Assembly: GCA_007570785.1 (NCBI GenBank)
Contig: ML661885.1
Location: forward strand, 16,732,223-16,796,222
DNA length: 64,000 nucleotides
From: Antilocapra americana
Lineage: Eukaryota > Chordata > Mammalia > Artiodactyla > Antilocapridae
Direction: 5' to 3'
Below are positions 35,342 through 45,998 of this stretch, piece after piece; position 1 is the first letter of the stretch, and every line of letters begins with the position of its first letter. The position numbers and the translations under genes are program-made. The notes below the pieces were generated by a model. That model worked only from the letters and a program-made list of their open reading frames with translations. It was not told where the DNA came from and did not search any database.

Positions 35342-35984
35342 TGTTAGAGCACAGCCAATTCCTAGGCAGATTGATAAGTTCAGGATCCCCAAGGAGGATA
35401 AAGGGGTCTGGGGCTCTTGAAGTGGAGATTGGGGGTCTGGAATTCTCAAGGAGGAGAAAAGGACAAAAGTTTCTTTTTTTTACTCTACAATCCTTAGTCT
35501 TAGTCAATTACACAACTCTGTTTAAACTCTGTACTAGGGATTATACAACAACAATGTATCCGGCTGGAGGACAGTTTTTCCTTCCTGAAAACCTTCGGAC
35601 TAATCCTGATATTTTAGAATGTATATTATGGGAGTGGGTCTAGAAGATCTTTCTATTGTTAAATTCTAATCTTGTTATCCTAAAACATAAATTGTGGGAG
35701 TAGATCTGGTAAAATTTTCAAAAACTTGAGACATTCTTTTGATTCATTGCAATAGCTAATTAAAAGGTATATAACTCCATTGCTAACACTAGCAAGAGGG
35801 TACTGTTTCTGCCTCCTTCTGATGTCTATGTCAGAAGCTTTCTCTATCCCTTTTATACTTTAATAAAACTCTATTGCACAAAAGCTCTGAGGGATCAAGC
35901 CTTGTCTCTGGCCCCGGATTAAATTCTTCTCTTCTGGAGGCCAAGAATCACGGCATCTTTTCGTAGGTCAGCCACAACCTTTCA
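35342..35984 (+). mobile_element. Endogenous retrovirus LTR
   Basis: 643 bp bounded by TG and CA. A TATA-like tatataa lies at 35768-35774 and a polyadenylation signal AATAAA at 35862-35867, giving a normal U3-R-U5 order. U3 contains imperfect direct repeats around 35610-35710 (tgggagtgggtctagaag / tgggagtagatctgg). No viral gene is attached. Confidence 0.75.
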
Positions 35985-35987
35985 TCT

Positions 35988-36005
35988 TGGGGGCTTGTTC
36001 GGGAA
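35988..36005 (+). other. Retroviral primer-binding site remnant
   Basis: tgggggcttgttcgggaa starts 3 bases after the LTR end and differs at three positions from the usual proline-tRNA primer-binding site, suggesting a gammaretrovirus-like (class I) element. The rest of the provirus is absent; L1 sequence resumes at once. Confidence 0.65.
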
Positions 36006-36172
36006 GGGATGGCAGTTGGAAGGAGAATGGATACATGTATATGTATAGCTGAGTCCCTTTGCTATTCATCTGAAACTAACACAACATTATTTGTTAACTG
36101 GCTATTCCCCAATACAAAATTAAAAAAAAAAAAGAACTGTTGCTTCAATTATAAGACTTTGGTCAAGAATCA

Positions 36173-36370
36173 GGCTTCCCTGGTGGCTCAGGGTTAAAGA
36201 ATCTGCATGCAGTGCAGGAGACATGGGTTCAATCCCTGGATTAGGGAGATCCGCTGGAGGAGGGCATGGCAACCCACTTACCTGGCGAATCCCATGGACA
36301 GAGGAGCCTGGCTGGGTACATTCATAGGGTTGCAAAGACTTGGACATGATTGAAGTGATTGAACGCACAT
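36173..36370 (+). mobile_element. Bov-tA SINE
   Basis: Head 'ggcttccctggtggctcagg', B box 'gggttcaatccc', BovA tail ending 'gaagtgattgaacgcac'. Confidence 0.88.
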
Positions 36371-37082
36371 CCTATCAATTCTCACATCACTAAGGACATA
36401 CCATTTGCTAAAGTTCAATTACAAAAAAAAATAAAGTATATGCAAAGGACTCTTGCAAGCTGTAGAAATTAAGCTTAATAGATAATAATGTGGTCCACTT
36501 ATATCTTATTACAATCATGAAAATTTCTTTAACTACTCAAATTCAAAAGGATCTCCCACTTCAGCCTCTTAGAAATCACTTATAGAAGTATTTTACTTAA
36601 ATCTTCTGTCTGAATTTTATTAAATTAAAGCAGCAGAATTCCCTAGAATGTTATATGAATTCTTAGGCCCCTTTAGAGGGTTGGATGACTGACATCTTGG
36701 ACACTGAATAGCAGACTGTGGTAGGCAGTCTCCAGATGGCTTCCAAGATCCCACATTGACTTGTACCATTAAAAGATCAAAGAGAACTCCTAAGAAAGGA
36801 GTTGACAGTGATGTTCTTTGGATATCTTATTGTTTTTAGTGATTGTGTAGAATCACCTAGTAAGAGATACACAGTGTAGAAATATCAACTATGAAGGGTG
36901 ATAAAATTTTTACAATATTCTCTCTCTAATCCTCACTTCTAGCCCAGCTAATGTCATTATGAAATGACCTTCATCACTGTATTTTAGGTATGCCTGGGAG
37001 GCATCAGTTTTTAATCAAGAGATTCCCAGACCTCATTATTGTGAGGGATAACATTTATTACATGCAAGTATCAAGAAAGCAT
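36371..37082. other. Unassigned
   Basis: 36660-36780 has a faint likeness to an old interspersed repeat (agcagactgtggtaggcag) but is too diverged to name. No gene. Confidence 0.4.
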
Positions 37083-37205
37083 CTGGAGGAGAAAATGACA
37101 GCCTACTCTAGTATTCTTGCCTGGAAAATCCCATGGACAGAGCAGCCTGGTAGGCTACAGTCCATAGCATCACAAAGAATTGAACGTGACTGAGTGACTG
37201 AGCAT
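37083..37205 (+). mobile_element. BovA tail fragment
   Basis: BovA tail without a tRNA-like head: 'tagtattcttgcctggaaaa' to 'gtgactgagtgactgagca'. Confidence 0.85.
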
Positions 37206-38799
37206 GTCAGGAAAGAATGGCCAAGTATCAAGAAAATATCAAGAAATTTTAGCCTGTACTGTGCCATCCATCATGACATATGACATAGAAAGGAAATTAT
37301 TTGTATATTACAGAGGAACAAAAAGAGTTACTGGTATTACACAATTAAGTCAGCTAAAAGCCAGAAACATTTTAATTATTTTTTTCTGGCCATTCCTGGA
37401 AATAGTCCTCCTCAAGGGTAGCATTTTCTCACTAGAATAACAAGAGCAACAATGTTGGCACAATTACTAAATTTTGTCTAATGCATTTAGTAAGTTTATT
37501 TGTCCAAGAAAAAGCTGGGAAGGTAAGGCGATTTAGTGCCACCCTCAGAGCATATCCAATTATGCTAATGAGGAAAAAAGTTACATTTCAAGCCTTAATC
37601 TCTGTGTTGATTGGCCATAGGCCATCGGAATAAACCACAGAAATGCATATGATTTCTAGGTACAAACTCTAAACTCACACACTGAGTTTAAGGTGGAGAG
37701 ATTATAGAGAGAGCAAAAGCAATGACCTCAAAATTAATGAGAATTTTAGGTCTCCAAAGCATAGATTAAATATGGAGTGTTGGAAAAATTCTTAAAGAGG
37801 CCTATAATACAAGGTAAACAGGGAGATATACACTGTCTTGGCAAATATTTTACTTTGTTAATGGGCCAGTCCTTATCAAAGCATTCCACAAGTCTAGGAA
37901 ACACTCATGCCAATGTCTTCCTCTCAAATGTGAAAAGCTGAGTGAAACCTTTACTCCCTTGTCACTAAAATAAATTGGCAAGAGCTTTCACACTACCTAA
38001 ATCTATAGCTGAAACAGAAAAGACCAGGTTCCTACAGGAAAAGATAATCCCTAAATGCTCTTTGCACTGCTACTGAAAGATAATGGTTAGTTTACACACA
38101 ACTCATGCTTGGTGATATTACCATAGTAATAATGGCTTAAAATCAAGTCACTCTTTTGAACACTTTAATCATGATTTCTGTGTTACTAGGAAACCAAACT
38201 AGTTAAGAAAATAGTTCTTAATAGTTTTCAAATAATGAATACTGTTTTTGACAGAAAATGGTAGAGAAATTTAGTGTAATTGAGCCACATGAAGTGGATT
38301 ATTAGAACCTAATTGACTGGTCCAAAGGGAAAGAAAAAACACACACACACACAATTTTGTAAAGTGATAGAACTGATGGTTGTAAAAATGGGATTGACTT
38401 GCTCACTTACTGATTTAACTAAATGTGAGACTGGTTTGTAAAACCAAAGACCATGATATAGGGAGACATGAGGAATAACACTGGGGCAAAGCCATTACTT
38501 CCAATGAAGTAATGTTATTCTCCTGGTATCCAGCTGAGCAACTATCTTTTGATTTGGAATCATACTGGTGGTGAGCACAATGAAGTCAAAGCAAGGGAAG
38601 GGCAAGAATTTTTTTAAAAAATTTATTGGAAAGTTACTAGGAAAACTTTCATATCCTTTTGAGCTGTTGAACTAGGATAACCTTTACAGTTACCTTCTTA
38701 GGTAAGTCTAGGAACTTTAGCAAAAGCAACATTAACAATAATATTGATTTGAATCAAGTTTTCTGATAGGTAAGTACACCTGTTATTAAATTTTATCCC
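37206..38799. other. Repeat-poor stretch
   Basis: About 1.6 kb without recognised repeats except a short CA run at 38340-38352. Contains CCAAT-like gattggcca near 37610 and an octamer-like atgctaat near 37563; both are expected by chance at this length. Confidence 0.4.
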
Positions 38800-38935
38800 A
38801 ATAATAACAGGTGAATATTATTATGCAAATTTCACAGATGAGGATAGTGAGGCCCAGAAGGTTAACTTGCTTGCTCAAGTGGTAAGTAATGGAGCTAAGA
38901 CTCAATACCAGATCTATCTTATACGGTTATGCTAT
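38800..38935 (-). repeat. MIR SINE
   Basis: 'tttcacagatgaggatagtg', 'aggcccagaaggttaacttg', 'aagtggtaagtaatggagct' in antisense MIR order. Confidence 0.75.
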
Positions 38936-38967
38936 CTTGCCACAGCTCTGTTTGAATACAAATATAC

Positions 38968-39192
38968 ATATGCTTCTGCTGTGCTGTGCTCAGTTGTGCC
39001 TGGCTCTTTATGACCCCATGGACTGTAACCCGCCAGGCTCCTCCATCCATGGGGTTTTTCAGGCAAGAATACTAGAGTAGATTGCCATTTCCACCTCCAG
39101 GGGATCTTCCTAACCCAGGGATCAAACCCGTATCTTCTGTGTCTCCTGTATTGCAGGCAGATTCTTTACCAACTGAGCCATTGGGGAAGCCC
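38968..39192 (-). mobile_element. Bov-tA SINE
   Basis: Antisense, from 'gctgtgctgtgctcagttg' to the head 'ctgagccattggggaagccc', with a longer head insert (tatcttctgtgtctcctg). Confidence 0.88.
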
Positions 39193-40315
39193 AATATATA
39201 AATGTATAGGAATATATATACATATTCATACATGTGTATATAATATTTATATACAGTGTTATGGCATAATATACTAGAGAGAGATGAACACTTTAGTTCT
39301 GATGGTAATTTACCATATGATCTTTTTACATATTTGACTTTAGGTTTTTTTCAAGTTTTCAAAAATGGGACAAGTTGTCACCAAATAATATTTAAAACTA
39401 TTCCAAATTGTTGGCTGAGAGTTGCTGTCAAATTAAAGGACAAACCAAGGCCAAGGGGAAAACATACCCTGAGAGAGAACAGGTTCCAAAAGCTGAGAGA
39501 AGGGTTGAGAATTGTATGCATATTTCTCCAGCCATGTAAGAATCTTTTGAATAGTGAAAGAAAGGATGTCTACATTCCATGTGCTCTGCTCTACATTGTT
39601 TAGTATAAAAAGACCTTGGATAACAAAGGTCTTTCTGGCTGTACCTTCTTCTTTTTTCTCTGCCAAATTTTTAAAGAACCAGTATCTTGGAAACTTGTCA
39701 GTGAGGCTCAAAGGCTCTCCTTAAAAATAAATGGACATAGTTACTAAATGTATTCAAGGAGGGCCTTTGAAAGTATTTATTTACAATGATGCTTTCTAAA
39801 GGCATTAGAAGCAAACTCTTTACACTGAGACCACCAAGGAGCTCTGTTTTCTAAAGGCAAGCAGTGTTGACGTTTGTCTTTATTTCCCTACTCTCAGCTA
39901 AGGTGAAATCCAGGCACTTGGGGGCTTGGGAAAATACCATGTGTGGTTTGTTTGAAAGCATTCTCCTCTAGAATTCTGTTGCCAGTCTATAGAGTTACTC
40001 CTTTTCTCCCGCCCCCGCTGCTCCCCGTTCTCCATGCATATACCCTGTGGCCAGAGAGCCAAATAATATGAGCCAAAACTATTTTCAATAGAAATACCAG
40101 GAAAATGCTGTTTCTAGTGGCATGGAAAATGCAAACAGAATGAAGGCCAACTTTATGGTAATCTCAAATCTAGACCTCTGAAGAAGGAAAGTATAAGCAC
40201 AGCCGAGTATAGTAGGAAGAGAATTCCGGCTTTCCCACAAGAAAAGTTTAAGGTAATGTCTCTTTTCATGTTTTTAAAATTAAACATGTCACATTTTGAA
40301 TTTTTAAAGTGTATG
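39193..40315. other. Unassigned
   Basis: Starts with a TA-rich tract (39195-39262). Open frames of 92 and 115 codons overlap on opposite strands without any domain. No gene called. Confidence 0.45.
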
Positions 40316-40517
40316 TAGTGGCTTAATCGCTAAGTTGTGTTCAACTCTTTGGGGCCCCATGGACTGCAGCCTGCCAGGCTCCTCTGTTCAAGGGATTTCC
40401 CAGGCAAGAATACTGGAATAAGTAGCCACTTCCTTCTCCAGGGGATCTTCCCGACCCAGGGATCAAACCTGGTTCTTCTGTATTGAAGGTGGCTTCTTTA
40501 CTGTCTGGGCCACCCAG
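40316..40517 (-). mobile_element. Bov-tA SINE
   Basis: Antisense BovA tail ('ggggccccatggactgcagc') and head ('tctttactgtctgggccacc'). Confidence 0.88.
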
Positions 40518-41139
40518 TGGCAACCTTTAAAATGCATACCTCTTGAGAAACTTATCAGAAATTATCTCATGGATAAATACTCGGATGTTTTAATCTCTGT
40601 CTTCAAAAAGTAGTTACTGATTGCCTGTTTATATGTGAAGTATTCTTGAAGGTGCAGAAGGGCCACTGTTTTCCTGCTCTAAGGAGTTATCACCTTATAT
40701 TGTCACTGTCTGTGTTCACAAGTGACTCTTCCATCAGATAAGGCCTCATATGGGGCAATGTTTCCATAACCCAAGGCATCTTCACTGGTGTATAAAGCCT
40801 GAAATTCCCTGGACTTACCATCAAGTAGGAGAGTTAAATATTTGTGCTAATGCACATGAAACTAGTTATGAAACATCCAGCCAAGTTACTGGTGTGGCCA
40901 GTCTCTGTGATTAAAGTTCAGAGATGACTGCTGGGTTAGGGATGATGTGGAGATAAGGAAATGTTCAAAAGGCAGTGATAATTACACTGGACACTCGCAG
41001 AGACAGGTGGGATGTCCAGAAGTAGACAGATAATAAGAACCTGAAATGAGGAGGGTGTACAGGAAATAGAAAATTATTCTTGTTCTTTGAGATGAGCTAT
41101 CACACATTCAATTCTAAGCACAAGTTGAGGTGGCATGTT
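40518..41139. other. Unassigned
   Basis: No gene or recognised repeat. Confidence 0.5.
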
Positions 41140-41225
41140 ATAGTGGAAAGTGGCAGAAAAACAGTAAACCAGTTTTAGAGTCAGATGGATACAGCTTCTA
41201 AGCCTGGCATTGATTTTTATTAGCA
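41140..41225 (+). repeat. MIR SINE 5' part
   Basis: 'gttatagtggaaagtggcag' and 'ttagagtcagatggatac' match the sense start of MIR; the rest is missing. Confidence 0.5.
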
Positions 41226-41439
41226 GGGTATTTTCTTAGGGACATGCCTAACCTGTGTGAGACTGACATCTTGGCTACAACATGCAAGTTTTGGTGCTAT
41301 TAATTTATTATGATCCCCACTGACTTGCTTTTCATAGAGATCAAAATAAATATTTGAGTGCTGACAAAAGGAAGCAAATTTTTTAAATGGCATAGAATTG
41401 CCAAGCATACAGCATATAACACAGAACTCTTAAGGTAAA

Positions 41440-41537
41440 AATGGCATGGGAAGCCATCCCCTTCACCATGGATTGAACCTGGGCCTCCTGCATTGTAGGC
41501 AGATTCTTTACCATCTGGACCACCAGGGAAGCCCTAA
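41440..41537 (-). mobile_element. Bov-tA SINE, head only
   Basis: Antisense tRNA-like head with little tail: 'ggattgaacctgggcctcct', 'ctttaccatctggaccacc'. Confidence 0.75.
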
Positions 41538-41684
41538 TAGATCAGCACGGTACCATAATAATTTCTTCTCTCCCGAATTCCCACTGAGACATCCAATACT
41601 GTATAGAATTAGGATAAAAATCTACATCAGCCTCAGCATTTGAAAGTAGGGCAGCACTCTGCAGTCTGCATTTGTCATTGTTCT

Positions 41685-42315
41685 TCAGAGAAACAAAGAG
41701 AATAGGATATTTATATACACATTTTTCTGCTACATATATTATACTATAAATATGATATTTATATAATTTATATTTTATTTATATAATATAACAGTTTCTA
41801 CTATATTAAATACAGCATTTATATTATAAATATGTTACACAAACATTTACACATATATGTGCATATTCATATGCATGTGTGTATGTGGAGAGAGAAAGGG
41901 AGAGAGAGAGAGATGTATTTTAACAAGTTGGCTTTATTTTAATATAATTTGGAAACTGGAAAATCTAAAACCTGTAAGTCAGCCTAGTAGGCTAGAAATT
42001 TAGGACTGATGTTTCAGAGTTGAGCCTGAAATGCTAAAATTAGATAAGCAAGCTGGGAGGTCAGGTAGAATTTCTATGTTGCAGTATGAGGGAGAATTCC
42101 TTCTTCTTTGGGAAACTTCAGTCTTTACTCTTTAGGCCTGCACCTAATTGAATGAGACCCACACTATGAAGTGTAATTAGCTTTACTTAAAGTTGATTGA
42201 TCATAAGTGTTAGTTACATTTAAAAAGTACATTTCATGGAAGCAGCTAAACTAGTGTTTGACCAAACCAGTAGACACCATAGCCAAGCAATGTTGACACA
42301 TAAATTTAACTATCA
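41685..42315. repeat. Old interspersed repeat with AT/GA tract, copy 1
   Basis: 'ttcttcagagaaacaaagag' then TA-rich and GA-rich simple sequence (to about 41914), then diverged sequence to 'aatgttgacacataaattta'. The second copy is at 56560-57120. I recall the layout from old mammalian repeats but cannot name the family. Confidence 0.5.
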
Positions 42316-42796
42316 CAGATAGTAGTAGATGAATGGAAAGAATCACCCTAGAAGACTGATAAATGACTCTGGCACTCCTGAAAAAGAATGGGAGTTGAGC
42401 AGTCCCCACTAGATCCCCTCTAAGTCAGGGTGACCAACGTTAAGGGTAAGGATGTATCAAATCAAGCGGACCCGTAACATGGACACCATCTAGACCTCAG
42501 CCACCCACCAATATATTAATGTCTTAATGTATTCTATTGGCAATTTTGCCAATACTGAGCAGAGAACTGTGTACTGCTACTGCAAGAGGCCATTTTGAAT
42601 GAATTCTATTCTCATGAGAGGCACATATTGCTGATTATGTTTTATTTTTTAATGCTTAAAGAAGAAAATCTATCTATGAATCTTCAATCTGTACTTAAAG
42701 TTTCACAGGAAATGTGCTGAGTTCTGTTAGGGACTGCAGACCTCTAGGGAAGACCCTAGTCAAAAAAGTTCAAAGAGGTACCTCGAGGTTCAGACC
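42316..42796. other. Unassigned
   Basis: No gene or recognised repeat; 42780-42813 is the target of the next L1. Confidence 0.5.
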
Positions 42797-42813
42797 AAAA
42801 GAATGAATAATGT

Positions 42814-43291
42814 ATTTGTTAGCCATTTTTATATCTTCTTTGGAGAAATGTGTGTTAAGTTCTTTGGCCCACTTTTTAACTGGGTTGTTTATTTTTCTAG
42901 AATAGAGCTGCAGGAGTTGCTTGTATATTTTTGAGATTAATTGTTTGTCCGTTGCTTCATTGGCTATTATTTTCTCCCATTCTGAAGGTTGTCTTTTCAC
43001 CTTGCTTATAGTTTCCTTTGTTGTGCAAAAGCTTTTAATTTTAATTAGGTCCCATTTGCTTATTCGTGTTTTTATTTGTGGATGAGGGTAAGGGTGGGAT
43101 GATATGAGAGAAGGGCATTGAAACAAGTTAATTATCATATGTCTAATCAATCGCCAGCCCAGGATTGATGCTCAGAGCTGGTGCAGCGAGATTTCCCGGG
43201 GGGGAGGGAGGAGGGAGGGAGGTTCTGGAGGGGAAGCATATGTAAACCCATGGTGATATCATGACATTGTATGGCAAAAACAATAAAAAAA
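42814..43291 (+). mobile_element. Young L1, 5'-inverted
   Basis: 42814-43077 is antisense L1 ORF2 (its complement encodes [20 protein letters not shown]); 43078-43291 is sense 3' UTR with an A tail. An exact 17-bp duplication, aaaagaatgaataatgt, lies at 42797-42813 and 43292-43308. Between the two parts more than 1 kb of L1 sequence is missing. Confidence 0.92.
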
Positions 43292-43574
43292 AAAAGAATG
43301 AATAATGTGAAAGTAGATCTGTTTTGGAGATAACAGTATTTCCTAAGAAACACAGGCTAGAGCCTGGCACAGCATTGCTCATTTAGTGTCTAAAGGCTTT
43401 GACTTCGGATTTTAGAAGATGGAAAGTGAATCTCCTGTTCAAAATAGTTTTAAAAATGTAGTAAACAGTAACAAAGCAATGAAAATCTCAACAAGAATAT
43501 ATAATAAAATTAGATATAATGAAAGGTGAGAAATATGAACAAGAAATATGAAAAATAGAGTGGCTAATTGATTT

Positions 43575-43738
43575 AAAAGAAGAGGGAGGGAAAGAGGTGG
43601 GAGGGGGTTTCTGGAAGGGGAACATATATATACCCATGGCAGATTCATGTTAATGTATGCCAAAACCAGCACGATAATGTAAAGAAAATAAAAAGTAATA
43701 AAAGAGAAATCAAATATGAAAAAAATAAATAAATAAAA
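43575..43738 (+). mobile_element. L1 3' UTR end
   Basis: G-rich tract, 'cccatggcagattcatgtta', 'ccagcacgataatgtaaag' and an A-rich tail. Confidence 0.78.
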
Positions 43739-44612
43739 GAAGAACAGTGGATCAGATTAGACATAGTGGAGAATAATACTAGCAAACAAGAAGACAAATT
43801 CAGCTGTTTTTCTAGAACAAAAACTAAAATAATATAATAGGATTAAAATATTAATGAGTGTGGAAGTCTCAACCTAAGACCCAATATACAAATGAAAGAA
43901 ACAGTGGAAGAAAAACAACATTCTGGAGAATAGAATTTTTTTTTTTTTACTGTGTATTGATTTATTTTTTTTATTTCTTTATTTCTATTTCTAATTTGAG
44001 AATATTTTTCTAATCTAAAAGAAATGTATCAATCTGTATTCTAACTGTATGTCTGCATTATACTTCTAGCTCTAAGCAAAAATAAAAAATAAATGGCACC
44101 TTAACACAGCCTTAGGGGTTCTGTCACCCCGGGGAAGGAATAGAGGACAGCTGAGATATCTTCTAAAGCAAGTATGGATTCTTAGCATTAGCCTGGGGCA
44201 GTAGACCACAGGTGAGATGTGGATTTTAAATGGGATAAGAGGTAAACCTCATTTTATTTGTCAAGTTTCAGCCTGAAGATCTGGAGAGGTGGTGAGTTTC
44301 TGTTGGTGGCAGATGATGAGCAAATGAAACTAAGGCACAGAGGTATGAGACAGTCATGCTTGAGATGGCTTGACTGAGCACTGAATCAATTAACCACTTT
44401 AGATAAATAACACAAAAAGGTAGTTTTTCTTTTTCTTTAAGAAGAGTAACCCTATTTTTTAAAGAAAATCGGTGGCATTTACAATTCTAATTGAATTAAC
44501 AAAATCCAGTAAAGGAGAGAGAGGAAAACAAAATATTGAAACTCCTCCTTTAAAAGGGGATTTAAAATTTTATATTTTATAGACTTGACATTTAGTTTAA
44601 AAACATATTCAT
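43739..44612. other. Unassigned, probably old L1 in part
   Basis: A-rich 43740-43920 may be an old L1/HAL1 remnant; the rest is unclassified. No gene. Confidence 0.35.
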
Positions 44613-44628
44613 AAAATGTCTTTGAACA

Positions 44629-45982
44629 CAACCTCTTTAACAAGTGGTGCTGGGAAAACTGGACAGCCACTTGTAAAAGAATGAAACTAGATCACTTTCT
44701 AACACCATACACAAAGATAAACTCAAAATGGATCAAAGATCTAAGCATAAGACCAGAAACTATAAAACTCCTAGAGGATAACATAGGCAAAACACTCTCT
44801 GCCATAACCCAAAGCGGGATACTCCATGACCCACCTCCCAGAATATTGGAAATAAAAACACGAATAAACAAATGGGACCTAATTAAAATTAAAAGCTTTT
44901 GCACAACAAAGGAAACTATAAGCAAGGTGAAAAGACAGCCTTCAGAATGGGAGAAAATAATAGCCAATGAAACAACAGACAAACAATTAATCTCAAAAAT
45001 TTACAAACAACTCCTGCAGCTCCATTCTAGAAAAATAAACAACCCAATTAAAAAGTGGGCCAAAGAACTTAACAGACATTTCTCCAAGGAAGATATAAAA
45101 ATGGCTAACAAACACATGAAAAGATGTTCAACATCACTCATTATCAGAGAAATGCAAATCAAAACTACAATGAGGTACCACTTTACACCAGTCAGAATGG
45201 CTGCCATCCAAAAGTCTACAAGCAATAAATGCTGGAGAGGATGTGGAGAAAAGGGAACCCTCTTACACTGTTGGTGGGAATGCAAACTAGTACAACCACT
45301 ATGGAAAACAGTGTGGAGGTTCCTTAAAAAGCTGCAAATAGACCTGCCATATGACCCGGCAATCCCACTGCTGGGCATATACACTGAGGAAACCAGAATT
45401 GAAAGAGCCATGTGTACCCCAATGTTCATCACTGCATTGTTTACAATAGCCAGGACATGGAAGCAACCTAGATGCCCATCAACTGACGAATGGATAAGAA
45501 AGCTGTGGTACATATACACAATGGAATATTACTCAGCATTAAAAAAAAAATTCATTTGAAGCAATTCTACTCAGATGGACGAAACTGGAGCCCATTATCC
45601 AGAGTGAAGTAAGCCAGAAGCAAAAACAACAATACAGTATATTAACACATATATATGGAATTTAGAAAGACAGTAACGAGAACCCAACAAGGGAGACAAC
45701 ATAAGGAACACAGATGTATAGAATAGACTTGTGGACTTTGTGGATGAGGGTAAGGGTGGGATGATATGGGAGAAGGGCATTGAAGCATGTTAATTTTCAT
45801 ATGTCTAATCAATCGCCAGCCCAGGACCGATGCTCGGGGCTGGTGCAGCGAGATTTCCCGGGGGGGGGGCGAGGGAAGAGGGAGGGGGGTTCCGGAGGGG
45901 AAGCATATGTAAACCCATGGTGATATCATGACAATGTATGGCAAAAACAATTTTAAAAAAATAATAAATAAAAATTAAAAAA
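44629..45982 (+). mobile_element. Young L1, 5'-truncated, not inverted
   Basis: ORF2 C-terminal third plus complete 3' UTR and A-rich tail. aaaatgtctttgaaca flanks it exactly at 44613-44628 and 45983-45998 (16 bp). Confidence 0.93.
44681..45559 (+). pseudogene. L1 ORF2 C-terminal region
   Basis: Open for 292 codons from the first Met after truncation. Contains the L1 C-terminal cysteine motif C-x3-C-x7-H-x4-C ([18 protein letters not shown], about residues 183-200), associated with RNA binding. Endonuclease and RT domains are lost by truncation. A 10-A run at 45541-45550, against 9 A in the 62.9-63.4 kb copy, shifts the frame, so the protein ends in SALKKKFI rather than continuing about 40 residues. 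Confidence 0.88.
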
Positions 45983-45998
45983 AAAATGTCTTTGAACA

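Larger units (their letters stand above)
35155..36135 (+). mobile_element. L1 3' UTR interrupted by an LTR
   Basis: Left part to about 35341 ('aaggacctactgtatagcac'); right part from about 36008 ('agaatggatacatgtatatg', 'ctattccccaataca') to the A tail at 36121-36134. The two parts are consecutive in L1 3' UTRs of this type, with an LTR element between. Confidence 0.8.

Noticed and set aside
35341..35643. 100-codon frame inside the LTR as a viral gene
   Set aside because: It lies in U3 and has no likeness to a retroviral protein; LTRs of this kind are noncoding here.
37560..37620. Octamer and CCAAT motifs as a promoter
   Set aside because: Such short motifs occur by chance at this length; no TATA, CpG island or transcript evidence.
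45001..45519. 172-codon minus-strand frame rich in hydrophobic residues, looking like a membrane protein
   Set aside because: It is the shadow of L1 ORF2 coded on the plus strand.
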